Of a stretch of 64,000 nt of DNA, positions 28,381 through 37,353 are shown one piece after another. The number at the start of each line of letters is the position of its first letter. Position 1 is the stretch's first letter. This DNA comes from Lachancea thermotolerans CBS 6340 (taxonomy: Eukaryota > Ascomycota > Saccharomycetes > Saccharomycetales > Saccharomycetaceae). The notes beneath the pieces are model-generated. The model saw nothing but the letters and a program-made list of their open reading frames with translations, had not been told where the DNA came from and did no database searches. The position numbers were made by a program, and so were the translations under genes. Where the stretch lies: contig NC_013081.1 of NCBI RefSeq assembly GCF_000142805.1, positions 806,001 to 870,000 of the forward strand, given 5' to 3'.

Positions 28381-29325
28381 TCAGTTGTCCAGTACCAGAT
28401 ATTCATCACGCACAAGTGAGTTTCTATAGGAGTAGTTGTCCTTCGCCCAAGCTCTAAGTACAGAAAGGGATACGTCGTAGTCCTTTGTCAAGCAGTTTAG
28501 GCTCCTCAATGTCAGTAAGATATCACCTATTCTTATCCCTGTTGCGCGCGAAATGGCATCTAAGCTGGTTCGACCTGAGCCACTCAAATCACCCTCAAGC
28601 AGTTGCCAGCATATCTGCGAAGACCAGTACTTTAAATAGCTAACCAGTCCAAAAGGTGACAAGGGTCTCTCCGGACCTGATATCAGCCCATCACGAATCG
28701 AGAGCTTGTAAGAAAAATCAACTAGCAGGCTTCCAATACCTTTCCGCTGATAAGGAGGAAGCGTCAGAACACAAGCCAAGTTGTTTTTTTGGTAGGAGAT
28801 CAAATCTTTAGAGAAAAACCCCATGGGCTCTTTAGTCGAACTTTGGTAGATGATGAAGAAGTCATAGTGGTCAGTTTTGAAGTACATGGACTTGTTGTCG
28901 AGGAATAGCTTAGTGAAGAGACAAAGGCACTGGCAGAAAAGAGGATGCTTTGACCCTCTGACCTTGCGGATCGTATATTCTGGGCTCATATACTGAATGC
29001 GCCCGGGAGGCTTCGTCCTGTACCTGCAACACGACACATGTCTCCGTAGCGCAACCTCTTCATCAGTGTACTTGAAGCAGAATTCGCAGACATATAGAGT
29101 GTCCAGCCAGAAGTCTGTGGCTCCAACTCCTGATGTCGTAGTGCGCCTGGGTGTGTCCACCGAATCCCGGATGCCCAGACTTTGCGTACCTGCAGCAAAG
29201 TAAGCTGCATTACCATAACGTGTCGGAAACATCTTCTCAAGGCCTAATTGAACTTTCCCTATATTGGGCTCCTTCAGAATTCCGTATAAATTCTCATCTT
29301 CTGCGGCAACCGTCTTATTCCCCAT
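28381..29325 (-). CDS. SAS2: MYST histone acetyltransferase Sas2
   Basis: The product is 314 residues (338 in S. cerevisiae). It has a C2HC zinc finger (Cys80, Cys83, His96, Cys100). The acetyl-CoA loop LPPYQRKGIG lies at 189-198, with candidate catalytic Cys185 in ACVLTLP and Glu219 in GPERPLSP. Sas2 is the catalytic subunit of the SAS complex with Sas4 and Sas5. It acetylates H4 Lys16 and limits the spread of telomeric silencing. It converges on RAD5 with 76 bp between stops and is divergent from ECM16. Position equals YMR127C. The zinc finger separates it from Esa1, and length and order fit Sas2. Confidence 0.94.
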   Translation of the reverse strand: MGNKTVAAEDENLYGILKEPNIGKVQLGLEKMFPTRYGNAAYFAAGTQSLGIRDSVDTPRRTTTSGVGATDFWLDTLYVCEFCFKYTDEEVALRRHVSCCRYRTKPPGRIQYMSPEYTIRKVRGSKHPLFCQCLCLFTKLFLDNKSMYFKTDHYDFFIIYQSSTKEPMGFFSKDLISYQKNNLACVLTLPPYQRKGIGSLLVDFSYKLSIRDGLISGPERPLSPFGLVSYLKYWSSQICWQLLEGDLSGSGRTSLDAISRATGIRIGDILLTLRSLNCLTKDYDVSLSVLRAWAKDNYSYRNSLVRDEYLVLDN

Positions 29326-29526
29326 CGGTGAGAACGACTTGCACCCTTGCCCGATTAATCTCTCACGAAATTATTAGAACTTAGGGGGGCCCAAAATCAC
29401 AGAGGCTTCGGCCTGGAAGACCTCAACTCAATGGCTTTTCTCATCTTAACATCCTCTTTCCGGCGCTCAGCTCACGAACCATTGGTTAACTTGATCTCGA
29501 TGTTAGGTAGCTTTGTACGATAATAG

Positions 29527-29569
29527 AAAATTTTACCGCGTTCTGAGAGCTCATCGGGAAGCTCATCGC
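29527..29569 (+). promoter_or_regulatory. RRPE plus PAC elements before ECM16
   Basis: AAAATTTT at 29527-29534 matches the RRPE core, and GCTCATCGC at 29561-29569 matches the PAC box (reverse of GCGATGAG). A partial PAC lies just before it at 29549-29556. The pair marks yeast ribosome-biogenesis promoters; ECM16 is such a gene and starts 78 bp downstream. Confidence 0.6.
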
Positions 29570-29646
29570 ATCGATTTGTTGTAGGGTCTTAAGCCCAACA
29601 AGCGCAGAAGATAGAACACCCAGCACAACTGAAATAATAAAGACAT

Positions 29647-32600
29647 ATGGGGACTTATAGGAAGCGCTTCAATGAAAAAGCGCGAGCGGGCCAGATGGCC
29701 AAATTAAAAGAGCTCAAAAGGGTGAGAAACAAGCAATTTCTCAGACACTTGGATGATGGGGCAGGTGAAACAGAGAAGGCAGCGCCTCAGAAAAAAGATA
29801 GCAATGCTGAGGTCATAGAGCCTATGGATGATGAAGAAAAAGAGCTGAAGAAACGGAAACTCGAGGAGCTGTTTAAACCACAGGAAAGCAAGATTTCTCG
29901 GATAAAAAAGAAGCGACTCGATAAGTTCATCGAACATCAGCTCAAAAGAGAAGAGAAGAAGGTGATCATCGAAAAGCTCCAAGACTATAAAATTGACACC
30001 TCGATTCTGACCAGTTCTAAAAATCTGGGCCATGGGCGACAAACAAAAAAGGAGGAGTTCGAGGAGGCCCTCAAACTTGAAAGGCTCGGTAGAAGCAATG
30101 ACCGTGTGAAGAATATTTTGTATGAAGAACATCAAACTAAGAACTGGGAGGAAGATCATGCGGAAAATAGCGATATGGGCAGTAACAATGAAGAAGAGGG
30201 AACATTTCGAGATACTGAAGGGCTTGAAAAATCCTCTTCCTTTGTGGATAACAGACCGGCCAAATATGGTGGGTCGGGATTTGGGCTAGGGTTTCAAAAT
30301 GTCAAGGTCGTCAACAAGGCCAAGCCTGCCTCTAAGAAAAGATACAACTGGAGACAGAGACTCGAAATAGAGGATGCACGCAAGCATTCCAAAGAAGAAG
30401 AGCTTGACTTCGAGTCGAGCTCGAGTGACGAAGCAGAGTATTCCGAAGCTGAGTTCAGTGATGAGTCAGAATCGGACAATAAAAGCGGCTCTGACTTAGA
30501 AGCGTCGGTCTCTGAGGACGAAGAGCCCGGTGAAGCTTCAAACTTGTCTGAATCAGAGAGCGGTAATTCATCTGAATTAGAAGAACCAACAAGTAAAGCT
30601 GCGAGTGATTTCAAAGATTGGGCTGCTAATGAAATAAAAAGAATAGAAGGACGCGATGGTCCTTTAGAGACCCCTCAGCCTTCTTTCAAATACCAAAAGA
30701 TTATACGTTCTGAGGACCTAGACGACGGTTTACAAGACGATAGCGCACCAATCAATGAGAACTCTACTAGAAAAGCATTTTTCGTTAACGTCACTAGACC
30801 AGACGATATCCAGAAAGCCAGGATGCAATTACCAGTTTTCGGGGAAGAGCACAAAATTATGGAAGCTATTCACCACAACGACGTCGTGGTTATTTGCGGT
30901 GAGACGGGTTCAGGAAAAACAACTCAAGTTCCACAGTTCTTGTATGAATCAGGTTACGGTAACCCCGATTCAGTCGAAAGCCCAGGAATAGTAGGCGTTA
31001 CACAACCTCGTAGAGTGGCAGCTGTGTCTATGTCAAAGCGTGTTTCCCAGGAGCTAGGTGATCACCAGCAAAGCGTTTCTTACCAGATACGGTTTGACTC
31101 TACCGTTTCTGACAAGACAAAAATAAAGTTTATGACAGATGGTGTCTTACTAAGAGAAATGATGAACGATTTCATGCTTACAAAGTATTCCGCCATTGTG
31201 ATTGATGAAGCGCACGAAAGAAATATCAACACCGATATTCTGATTGGCCTACTGAGTAGGTGTGTAAATCTGCGCGCCAAACGCAATCAGGAAAACCCCC
31301 AGTTAGTCAAGAAACTTAAGCTCATTATCATGTCAGCTACGCTACGGGTCTCAGATTTCAGTGAAAACCAGACGCTCTTTCCCTCTCCGCCACCAGTTTT
31401 GAAAGTTGAAGCACGCCAATATCCTGTTTCTGTTCATTTTAACAAGCGCACTGCATTCAACTACACGGAGGAAGCTTTTAGAAAGACGTGCAAAATTCAC
31501 CAAAGGCTTCCGCCAGGCGCGATATTAGTATTCATGACAGGTCAGCAAGAAATAACACATATGGTAAAGAGGCTTCGCAAAGAGTTTCCATTCCCTAAAG
31601 CCACCCGTGGTTATAAAGAAATGGACATGAAAGATACAACAATGAAAGTTAATCCAAAGAATGCAGACGTGGAAGCGGAGGAGATTGATTTTAGCATCAA
31701 TCTAAATGATGAACATACAGATGAGGGGGCTGATGACTATGAAGAGCAAAGCTCTGATGAAGAAGGGTTCGAAGAGACGCTGGAGGAAGGTCAAACGAAG
31801 AGTGACCCGCTCTATGTGCTTCCCTTGTATTCGTTGCTTTCCACAAAAGAACAAATGAAGGTATTTCAAGACCCACCTGAAGGATCACGGTTATGCGTCG
31901 TTGCTACTAACGTTGCGGAAACATCTTTGACCATTCCCAATGTTCGTTACGTCGTTGATTGCGGCAGGTCTAAAGAACGTGTCTTCAATGAGTCCAATGG
32001 TGTCCAAAGTTTTGAAGTTGGGTGGGTCAGTAAAGCTTCAGCAGATCAGAGAAGTGGAAGAGCTGGTCGTACCGGTCCAGGTCATTGTTATAGGTTGTAT
32101 TCTTCAGCTGTCTACGAAAATGACTTTGAGCAGTTTTCGAAACCAGAGATCTTGAGAATGCCCGTGGAGAGTGTTGTGCTGCAAATGAAAAGCATGGCGA
32201 TTCACAACATTTTGAACTTTCCATTCCCTACCCCTCCAGACCGCGGATTTTTGTCGAAAGCTATGAAGCTGCTACAATATCTAGGTGCTCTTGACCAGAG
32301 CGAAAATGTCACAGAAGAAGGAAGGAAAATGAGTCTTTTCCCCTTAAGTCCCAGATTTTCAAAGATGTTATTGGTTGGAGATGAACAAAACTGTCTGCCC
32401 TATGTCGTATCTATAGTGAGCGCACTTTCCGTGGGAGACCCTTTTCTTTCAGAAAACGAAGTTTGCATAAACACGGGTGATAGTGAAGATGGCGAAGGTC
32501 CTAGAGATAATGAAGATCAAGCTCAATCGCTAAATCAACAGCTAGCTTCCCGCTACCATAAAAGCCAAGCGAAGTTCAGTAGGCTGGACAAATATAGCGA

Positions 32601-33408
32601 TGTTTTCAAACTTCTAAGCGCTGTTAGCTCCTTGGACTTCATTAAAAAGGAAGAGAGGATTCGATTCATGGAATCCAACTTTTTGAGACCGAAGATTATG
32701 GAGGAAATCAAAAAGTTAAGACAGCAAATCCTTTATATTGTTAAATCAAATACCTCGCGCGAGAACATTGCTGTGAATGTTTCAGAAGAAGATCTCAAAT
32801 GCGGTATTCCATCTGAGACTCAAAAAAAGCTACTTAAGCAAATGGTTTGTGCCGGCTTTGTTGACCAAGTGGCAATCAGGGCCGACTTTCTTGCTCCTGA
32901 GGAATGTAAGATTACGAATAGGACCGCCCTGTCCAACATTCCGTATATTGCCGTTTTGGCTCCAAAGGTGCCAGGCGATATTTCTCACAACTTCGTTTAC
33001 ATTCATCCTAGCTCGATCTTAAATGGTATCGGCGAAGAGCCGCCCAAGTTTCTGGTGTATCATTCTCTGCATCTCAACCAGCGGACTGAAAAATCAAAGA
33101 CTCGCATCAAACCTTTGTGTGACATCAAAAGTACGCCTTTAGCTAACATTGCTCGCAAGGGCTCACTGATAAGTTTCAGTAAACCTCTGAGTGGTCAGGG
33201 GTTGAGGGCTATCGACCTTTCCCCTACAGAACGCTATTGTTATGTCACTCCTAGGTTTGGGGCTACAGTCGATAGCGATCTAAAAGTGGGTTGGGATTTG
33301 AATCCCATTGCCGTGCATCAAAAGAAGCAGGCTGGCCGGTGGGTAGTTGATCGGTTTATTACGTCTAAGAACTATAACGCCGCGAGTGTCAAGAAGACTC
33401 AAGTCTAA
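29647..33408 (+). CDS. ECM16: DEAH RNA helicase Ecm16/Dhr1
   Basis: The product is 1253 residues (1267 in S. cerevisiae as recalled). A long charged N-terminal region (about 1-380) includes acidic Ser/Glu/Asp repeats near 255-320. The helicase core has GETGSGKTTQ from 418, DEAH from 520, the SAT motif near 562 and QRSGRAGRTGPG near 800. A large acidic insertion lies between the two helicase lobes at about 670-720. Dhr1 unwinds the U3 snoRNA-18S pre-rRNA duplex in the small-subunit processome in the nucleolus. PAC and RRPE elements lie upstream. Position equals YMR128W. Confidence 0.97.
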   Translation: MGTYRKRFNEKARAGQMAKLKELKRVRNKQFLRHLDDGAGETEKAAPQKKDSNAEVIEPMDDEEKELKKRKLEELFKPQESKISRIKKKRLDKFIEHQLKREEKKVIIEKLQDYKIDTSILTSSKNLGHGRQTKKEEFEEALKLERLGRSNDRVKNILYEEHQTKNWEEDHAENSDMGSNNEEEGTFRDTEGLEKSSSFVDNRPAKYGGSGFGLGFQNVKVVNKAKPASKKRYNWRQRLEIEDARKHSKEEELDFESSSSDEAEYSEAEFSDESESDNKSGSDLEASVSEDEEPGEASNLSESESGNSSELEEPTSKAASDFKDWAANEIKRIEGRDGPLETPQPSFKYQKIIRSEDLDDGLQDDSAPINENSTRKAFFVNVTRPDDIQKARMQLPVFGEEHKIMEAIHHNDVVVICGETGSGKTTQVPQFLYESGYGNPDSVESPGIVGVTQPRRVAAVSMSKRVSQELGDHQQSVSYQIRFDSTVSDKTKIKFMTDGVLLREMMNDFMLTKYSAIVIDEAHERNINTDILIGLLSRCVNLRAKRNQENPQLVKKLKLIIMSATLRVSDFSENQTLFPSPPPVLKVEARQYPVSVHFNKRTAFNYTEEAFRKTCKIHQRLPPGAILVFMTGQQEITHMVKRLRKEFPFPKATRGYKEMDMKDTTMKVNPKNADVEAEEIDFSINLNDEHTDEGADDYEEQSSDEEGFEETLEEGQTKSDPLYVLPLYSLLSTKEQMKVFQDPPEGSRLCVVATNVAETSLTIPNVRYVVDCGRSKERVFNESNGVQSFEVGWVSKASADQRSGRAGRTGPGHCYRLYSSAVYENDFEQFSKPEILRMPVESVVLQMKSMAIHNILNFPFPTPPDRGFLSKAMKLLQYLGALDQSENVTEEGRKMSLFPLSPRFSKMLLVGDEQNCLPYVVSIVSALSVGDPFLSENEVCINTGDSEDGEGPRDNEDQAQSLNQQLASRYHKSQAKFSRLDKYSDVFKLLSAVSSLDFIKKEERIRFMESNFLRPKIMEEIKKLRQQILYIVKSNTSRENIAVNVSEEDLKCGIPSETQKKLLKQMVCAGFVDQVAIRADFLAPEECKITNRTALSNIPYIAVLAPKVPGDISHNFVYIHPSSILNGIGEEPPKFLVYHSLHLNQRTEKSKTRIKPLCDIKSTPLANIARKGSLISFSKPLSGQGLRAIDLSPTERYCYVTPRFGATVDSDLKVGWDLNPIAVHQKKQAGRWVVDRFITSKNYNAASVKKTQV

Positions 33409-33762
33409 TCAAACCTGAACGACGAAGGGCTCTCAATTTTGTTGCACATCTTCGAGTGCTCATCTTATTTTTTTTGGTAACAAAATAGTTGCCGGGCTTG
33501 TTGGTAAATCCAAGCGAATGTCTTTTAACAGAAGTTGACCATTTCCAATAACGAAAGGTTGTGTTCAAAAGAAGGCAACGCCTGAGCCTTCGGCGACAAG
33601 CGATTGTATCAGCCTTTAAATCTATTCTCATAATCATCATATACGTTGTGTTGTACTACACTCTGGGCAAGTTTTTTTAAAAATTAGCATTTATTATCAA
33701 GTCTTCAGTAACGATTTAGATATTATCAACATTAGGAGAAAGACAAACTATTTTGGAATTAG

Positions 33763-35409
33763 ATGGACCACACCGTTGTATTTAACAATTTACAGTCGGT
33801 TTTACAAGCGTATGTGTCGTCGGGAAAAAATCCGGCTGCTTTCTTCTTTAATGTGGAAGACATCCCTTGAAGCATCATAAGCATTATACTAACTAACTGT
33901 GATAGCGCGTCTTCAAAGTGCAAAGTTATAGATGAGAAGTTTCCTAGTAAGTTCTTCGAAAAGGACCCTGCTAGGATCTTCGAGTCCTACAAAAAGTTTT
34001 TGAAGCCTAAGCTCGATGGCGAAGGGAATGTCAAGAACAAAGACAACCTTCCTGTCACAACAATAGCCGAAAAGTTCAGCAAAAATGAGTACGTTAAAAG
34101 ACCAGGTGCATTCTACAGGCTTCATCATGATATCAAATTGGTGTGTACTCTGCTGATACACTTCTACCCCCAAGGCACCAGAACATATCAAATGGTAGAC
34201 AAGTTCTACAAATTCGCAACCGAGTTACTGCTGAGAGAATGTTATAGGTATGGGATCTCAATGGTTGAAGAATCGGAAGAACAATACAGCGACGAGAAAA
34301 CTCTGTTCAATAAGCAGGTATCTCGCGACTTCATAAAGATATCTGTTGGTTATTCTGTTCCTTACGCCGAGTCTTATTATATTTCATCGGGCGGGCTAGA
34401 TTTATTCTCTTCAACAATATCCAAATCGCAGCTGGACCATCGTGTGACAGAACCTCCTAATAGTAGCTTTGTATCGAACAAAATCGTTCCTCAAGCTGGC
34501 AACGAGATCGCACCCAAGCTAGGATTTGTAGCCGCAAACGTCAGCAATATCCCTGATCCAACGTTACCGCCTTCTGAGATGATGACCAAATTTTTGCACC
34601 CAAACTGGTACGCGCTTCCTACAACAGTATGGCTAGAATATGGCGATTTCAAATCCTGGGCTCCTTCTTTCAATGAAAGCGGTACTGTTTTAGATGCCGC
34701 CCGCAGGGGGACTATTTGGCTGGAGAAAACTGGATACACAAGCCTTTGGAAGCTCAAAAATAAGCACAAGGACACTCTTACGCGGGAAGATTCTGAGGAG
34801 GCTTCAAATAAGGAAACTAATAACGAGAGTACCGAGAGCGTATCGGCTGGCACAGAAGCTCTTAAACATAATGACATTGCACAACCTATTGGGGTGAGTA
34901 AAGAATCGTCTCCACAGAAAAACGTTGAGAGTGAACAAAACGTTGGAAATACGTCAAACGGTGCCAGCTCTATAGAAATAGACGAACACCAGGCCGATGA
35001 TAAAGAGACTGGTGAAAACAATCCAGTATCGTCACCAATCTCTTCTGGTTCGCTCAAAATTAAGCTTGAGAACTTGTATGAATGGTCTCCTGGGAACAAC
35101 ATTAGCGATGAAGAAATTCAAGTCATAACAGAGGGCAATGCACATAAACTCGTGACGCAAACTCTTCTAGAGCTAAAAGAGATGAAACGCAAGAGAGTAA
35201 AAAGTAAGAAAGTCAGTAAACCTGCGGCTAAAGAAATGGAACTGTACTACAGGGCACAGCGGCTTTTACGGGAAGTGATGTTGGCCAAGAAAGTAGAGAG
35301 CGTTCCTCAAATAACAGCTAAATCATTTCCGGTTCTTCAGGCTAATTACATGGGCAGCGTGCCAGTTGTAAGAACTATTCAAACAAGGAAGAAAAAATAT
35401 AAGAAATGA
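33763..35409 (+). CDS. RSC58: RSC chromatin-remodelling subunit Rsc58 (two exons)
   Basis: Exon 1 is 33763-33809 and exon 2 is 33906-35409, giving 516 residues (502 in S. cerevisiae). The spliced start ends LQSVLQAASSKCKVIDEKFP; Rsc58 has LNAASVKCHVVDESFP-like sequence there. Further matches include FYRLHHDIKLVCTLLIHFYP and LHPNWYALPTTVWL. The middle (about 290-365) is an acidic linker, and the C-terminus is basic (TRKKKYKK). Rsc58 is an essential subunit of the RSC remodeller. Position equals YLR033W, on the chromosome XII sister block together with RAD5 and SMF3. I do not recall an intron in the S. cerevisiae gene. Confidence 0.95.
33810..33905 (+). other. RSC58 intron (96 bp)
   Basis: The donor is GTATGT, the branch point TACTAAC at 33887-33893 and the acceptor TAG at 33903-33905, about 13 nt after the branch adenosine. 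It splits a GCC codon after its second base. The joined reading frame restores the conserved Rsc58 N-terminus. Confidence 0.92.
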
Positions 35410-35502
35410 AATGCTCCTAACAAGCAAAGATTGAGCAAGGTTAGTTCAAATTATTTGAATAATCTATTGGGAACCGTGTACTATGTAGGGCTATTTAAAG
35501 AT

Positions 35503-36918
35503 TCAAAAGTGCACCTCAGCTCCGCACATAAATGAGATGACGAGATAACAGTTGAGAGAACTGATGATAATCCATACTAATGACGAGACCATCGTAAGTA
35601 ACCTGCCGTTCGCGTAGTTGACTCTCGCTGCTCCGCTTCCATTCAAAGCAGTGGACTCATTTGGCTCCCCCGACATGTCAAGTTCATCGTTTGAGTCAAT
35701 TACTGTCATGATTTTGCTGTTAGAGGTGAAATAAATTAAAGGAGCCGATACAATCGGTAAAATCAAAGATAGGATCACTTGACTCAAATTCAGCATATCA
35801 GAAATTCCCCGGTCGCCCAAGAATATCGTCACCAAGAAACAAGGGATGATAGCGATCAATCTTGTCACCAACCGTGTGACCCAGGGCTTCAAAGTCCACT
35901 TTAAAAATCCTTCTGACACGATTTGGCCAGCCATAGTACAAATAACGCCCGCTGACTGTCCTGAAAACAACATGGCAAAAGCAAATATTAAGCCAGCAGC
36001 TGGCGAAATATAATAAGTTAGCAGGTTGTAGATGGATGTCAGGTCTGCGTCGTCAGCTTCTGGCTGTCCATACAAAGACGCAGCAGCAACTATTAAGATT
36101 GCTGAGTTCACAAACGTGGCGATAATGAAAAGCGAAATGATGAGCTCAGCATATGAGTAGTTCAGTGTGTACTTGATGGCGCTAACAGAGGGCGAGCTCC
36201 CGAGTTTACCGTACTTTTTCAGATCATACTCGTTAAGTCTGGGCTTTACAAGAGAAGAACCAAGGTATAGCGAGTGGGGCATCACAGTAGCCCCAAGTAT
36301 TCCTAACGAAATAAACATGGCTTGTTCGTTCTCGAAAACGATCTTGGAAGGCAAAAACCCCTTAAATAGCTCTGCTTTATGTGGGACTGAGATCTTGAAG
36401 AGCTCCAGCAGAAAGCATATGACGGTTGCAGATACAAGCGTAGTGACGAACATTTCGAAAAAGCGCACTTGCTTCATGGAGTGTTCCTCTGGCCGGTAGA
36501 AAATCAAAATCGCCAGGACGTCCAGTACTGTAAGCAGAACACCCCACAGCAGAGGTATCTTGAACAAAATCTGGAGTGCAACTGCTGTGCCGACCACTTC
36601 CGCGAGATCTGTTGCGATGATAGCCAACTCTGCAAAAAAGTAAATCACCAAGTTGAGCTTGCGAGGCAAGTGACGACGGCAGTTCTCGGCCAAATCGAGC
36701 CCAGTAACAGTTCCTAGCTTCACACACAAACACTGCAGGATCACTGCAAAGATATTTGAGACGAAAATTGCGAAAAGGAGCTTATAGCGAAATTGCGCAC
36801 CGCCTGATACGCTCGTGGAATAATTACCGGGGTCCATGTACGCCACACTGATCATGACTCCCGGTCCGACGAAGCTGGCAAACTTCCGCACTATTTGAAG
36901 CACATTAGAAGCACCCAT
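35503..36918 (-). CDS. SMF3: vacuolar NRAMP iron transporter Smf3
   Basis: The product is 471 residues (473 in S. cerevisiae). It is an NRAMP divalent-metal/proton symporter with the signature DPGN (MDPGNYSTS, about 29-37) in the first helix and the MPHSLYLGSSLV loop near 212-223. About eleven membrane helices are visible. Smf3 moves iron from the vacuole to the cytosol. The short N-terminus favours Smf3 over Smf1 or Smf2. It converges on RSC58 (93 bp between stops), as do YLR033W and YLR034C. An Aft-type motif lies upstream. Confidence 0.94.
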   Translation of the reverse strand: MGASNVLQIVRKFASFVGPGVMISVAYMDPGNYSTSVSGGAQFRYKLLFAIFVSNIFAVILQCLCVKLGTVTGLDLAENCRRHLPRKLNLVIYFFAELAIIATDLAEVVGTAVALQILFKIPLLWGVLLTVLDVLAILIFYRPEEHSMKQVRFFEMFVTTLVSATVICFLLELFKISVPHKAELFKGFLPSKIVFENEQAMFISLGILGATVMPHSLYLGSSLVKPRLNEYDLKKYGKLGSSPSVSAIKYTLNYSYAELIISLFIIATFVNSAILIVAAASLYGQPEADDADLTSIYNLLTYYISPAAGLIFAFAMLFSGQSAGVICTMAGQIVSEGFLKWTLKPWVTRLVTRLIAIIPCFLVTIFLGDRGISDMLNLSQVILSLILPIVSAPLIYFTSNSKIMTVIDSNDELDMSGEPNESTALNGSGAARVNYANGRLLTMVSSLVWIIISSLNCYLVISFMCGAEVHF

Positions 36919-37035
36919 CTTGTTTGACTTGCAGGTTTAGGCAAATCGTTGGGAGGCGGAGGACCGTGCTCTGTTGTACGACTTTTATCTATATGAGACC
37001 ATGTGATCAACTAACATGAAATTTAAGTGAATTCT

Positions 37036-37042
37036 GGGTGCA
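37036..37042 (-). promoter_or_regulatory. Aft1/Aft2-type iron-response site at SMF3
   Basis: GGGTGCA on the + strand is TGCACCC in the SMF3 direction, 118 bp before its ATG. This is the low-iron Aft core; SMF3 in S. cerevisiae responds mainly to Aft2. The 435-bp divergent promoter with POM152 also holds a CACGTG near 37214. Confidence 0.5.
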
Positions 37043-37353
37043 TCTTTGAAAGTGCGCATTGCCGCCGAGCGTTTTGCATGTACGCCAACACTAAGAGCTA
37101 AACGAAAGTTCTAGCAGAGCGAGAGCAAAACTTTCTTCTATTGCAGGGCTAAGTGATTAGAAGTTCGGAAATTTTGCTGGAGCAAGACAGAGAGATTCAG
37201 CAGTTAGCTTTCCACGTGATCTGGTGATAACCGTACGCAAAGATGTTTTGAAATTATTATTTTTACAGGACTTGAGCGCAGGTCAAATGTTGTCATTGCA
37301 GGTGAACAGACCCTCAGGAAAACTGCTAGTCGCAAGGGATTCGGAGTCTGAAT

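Noticed and set aside
34491-35102. 203-codon open frame on the - strand
   Set aside because: It is antisense to RSC58; composition mirrors the acidic linker of that gene.
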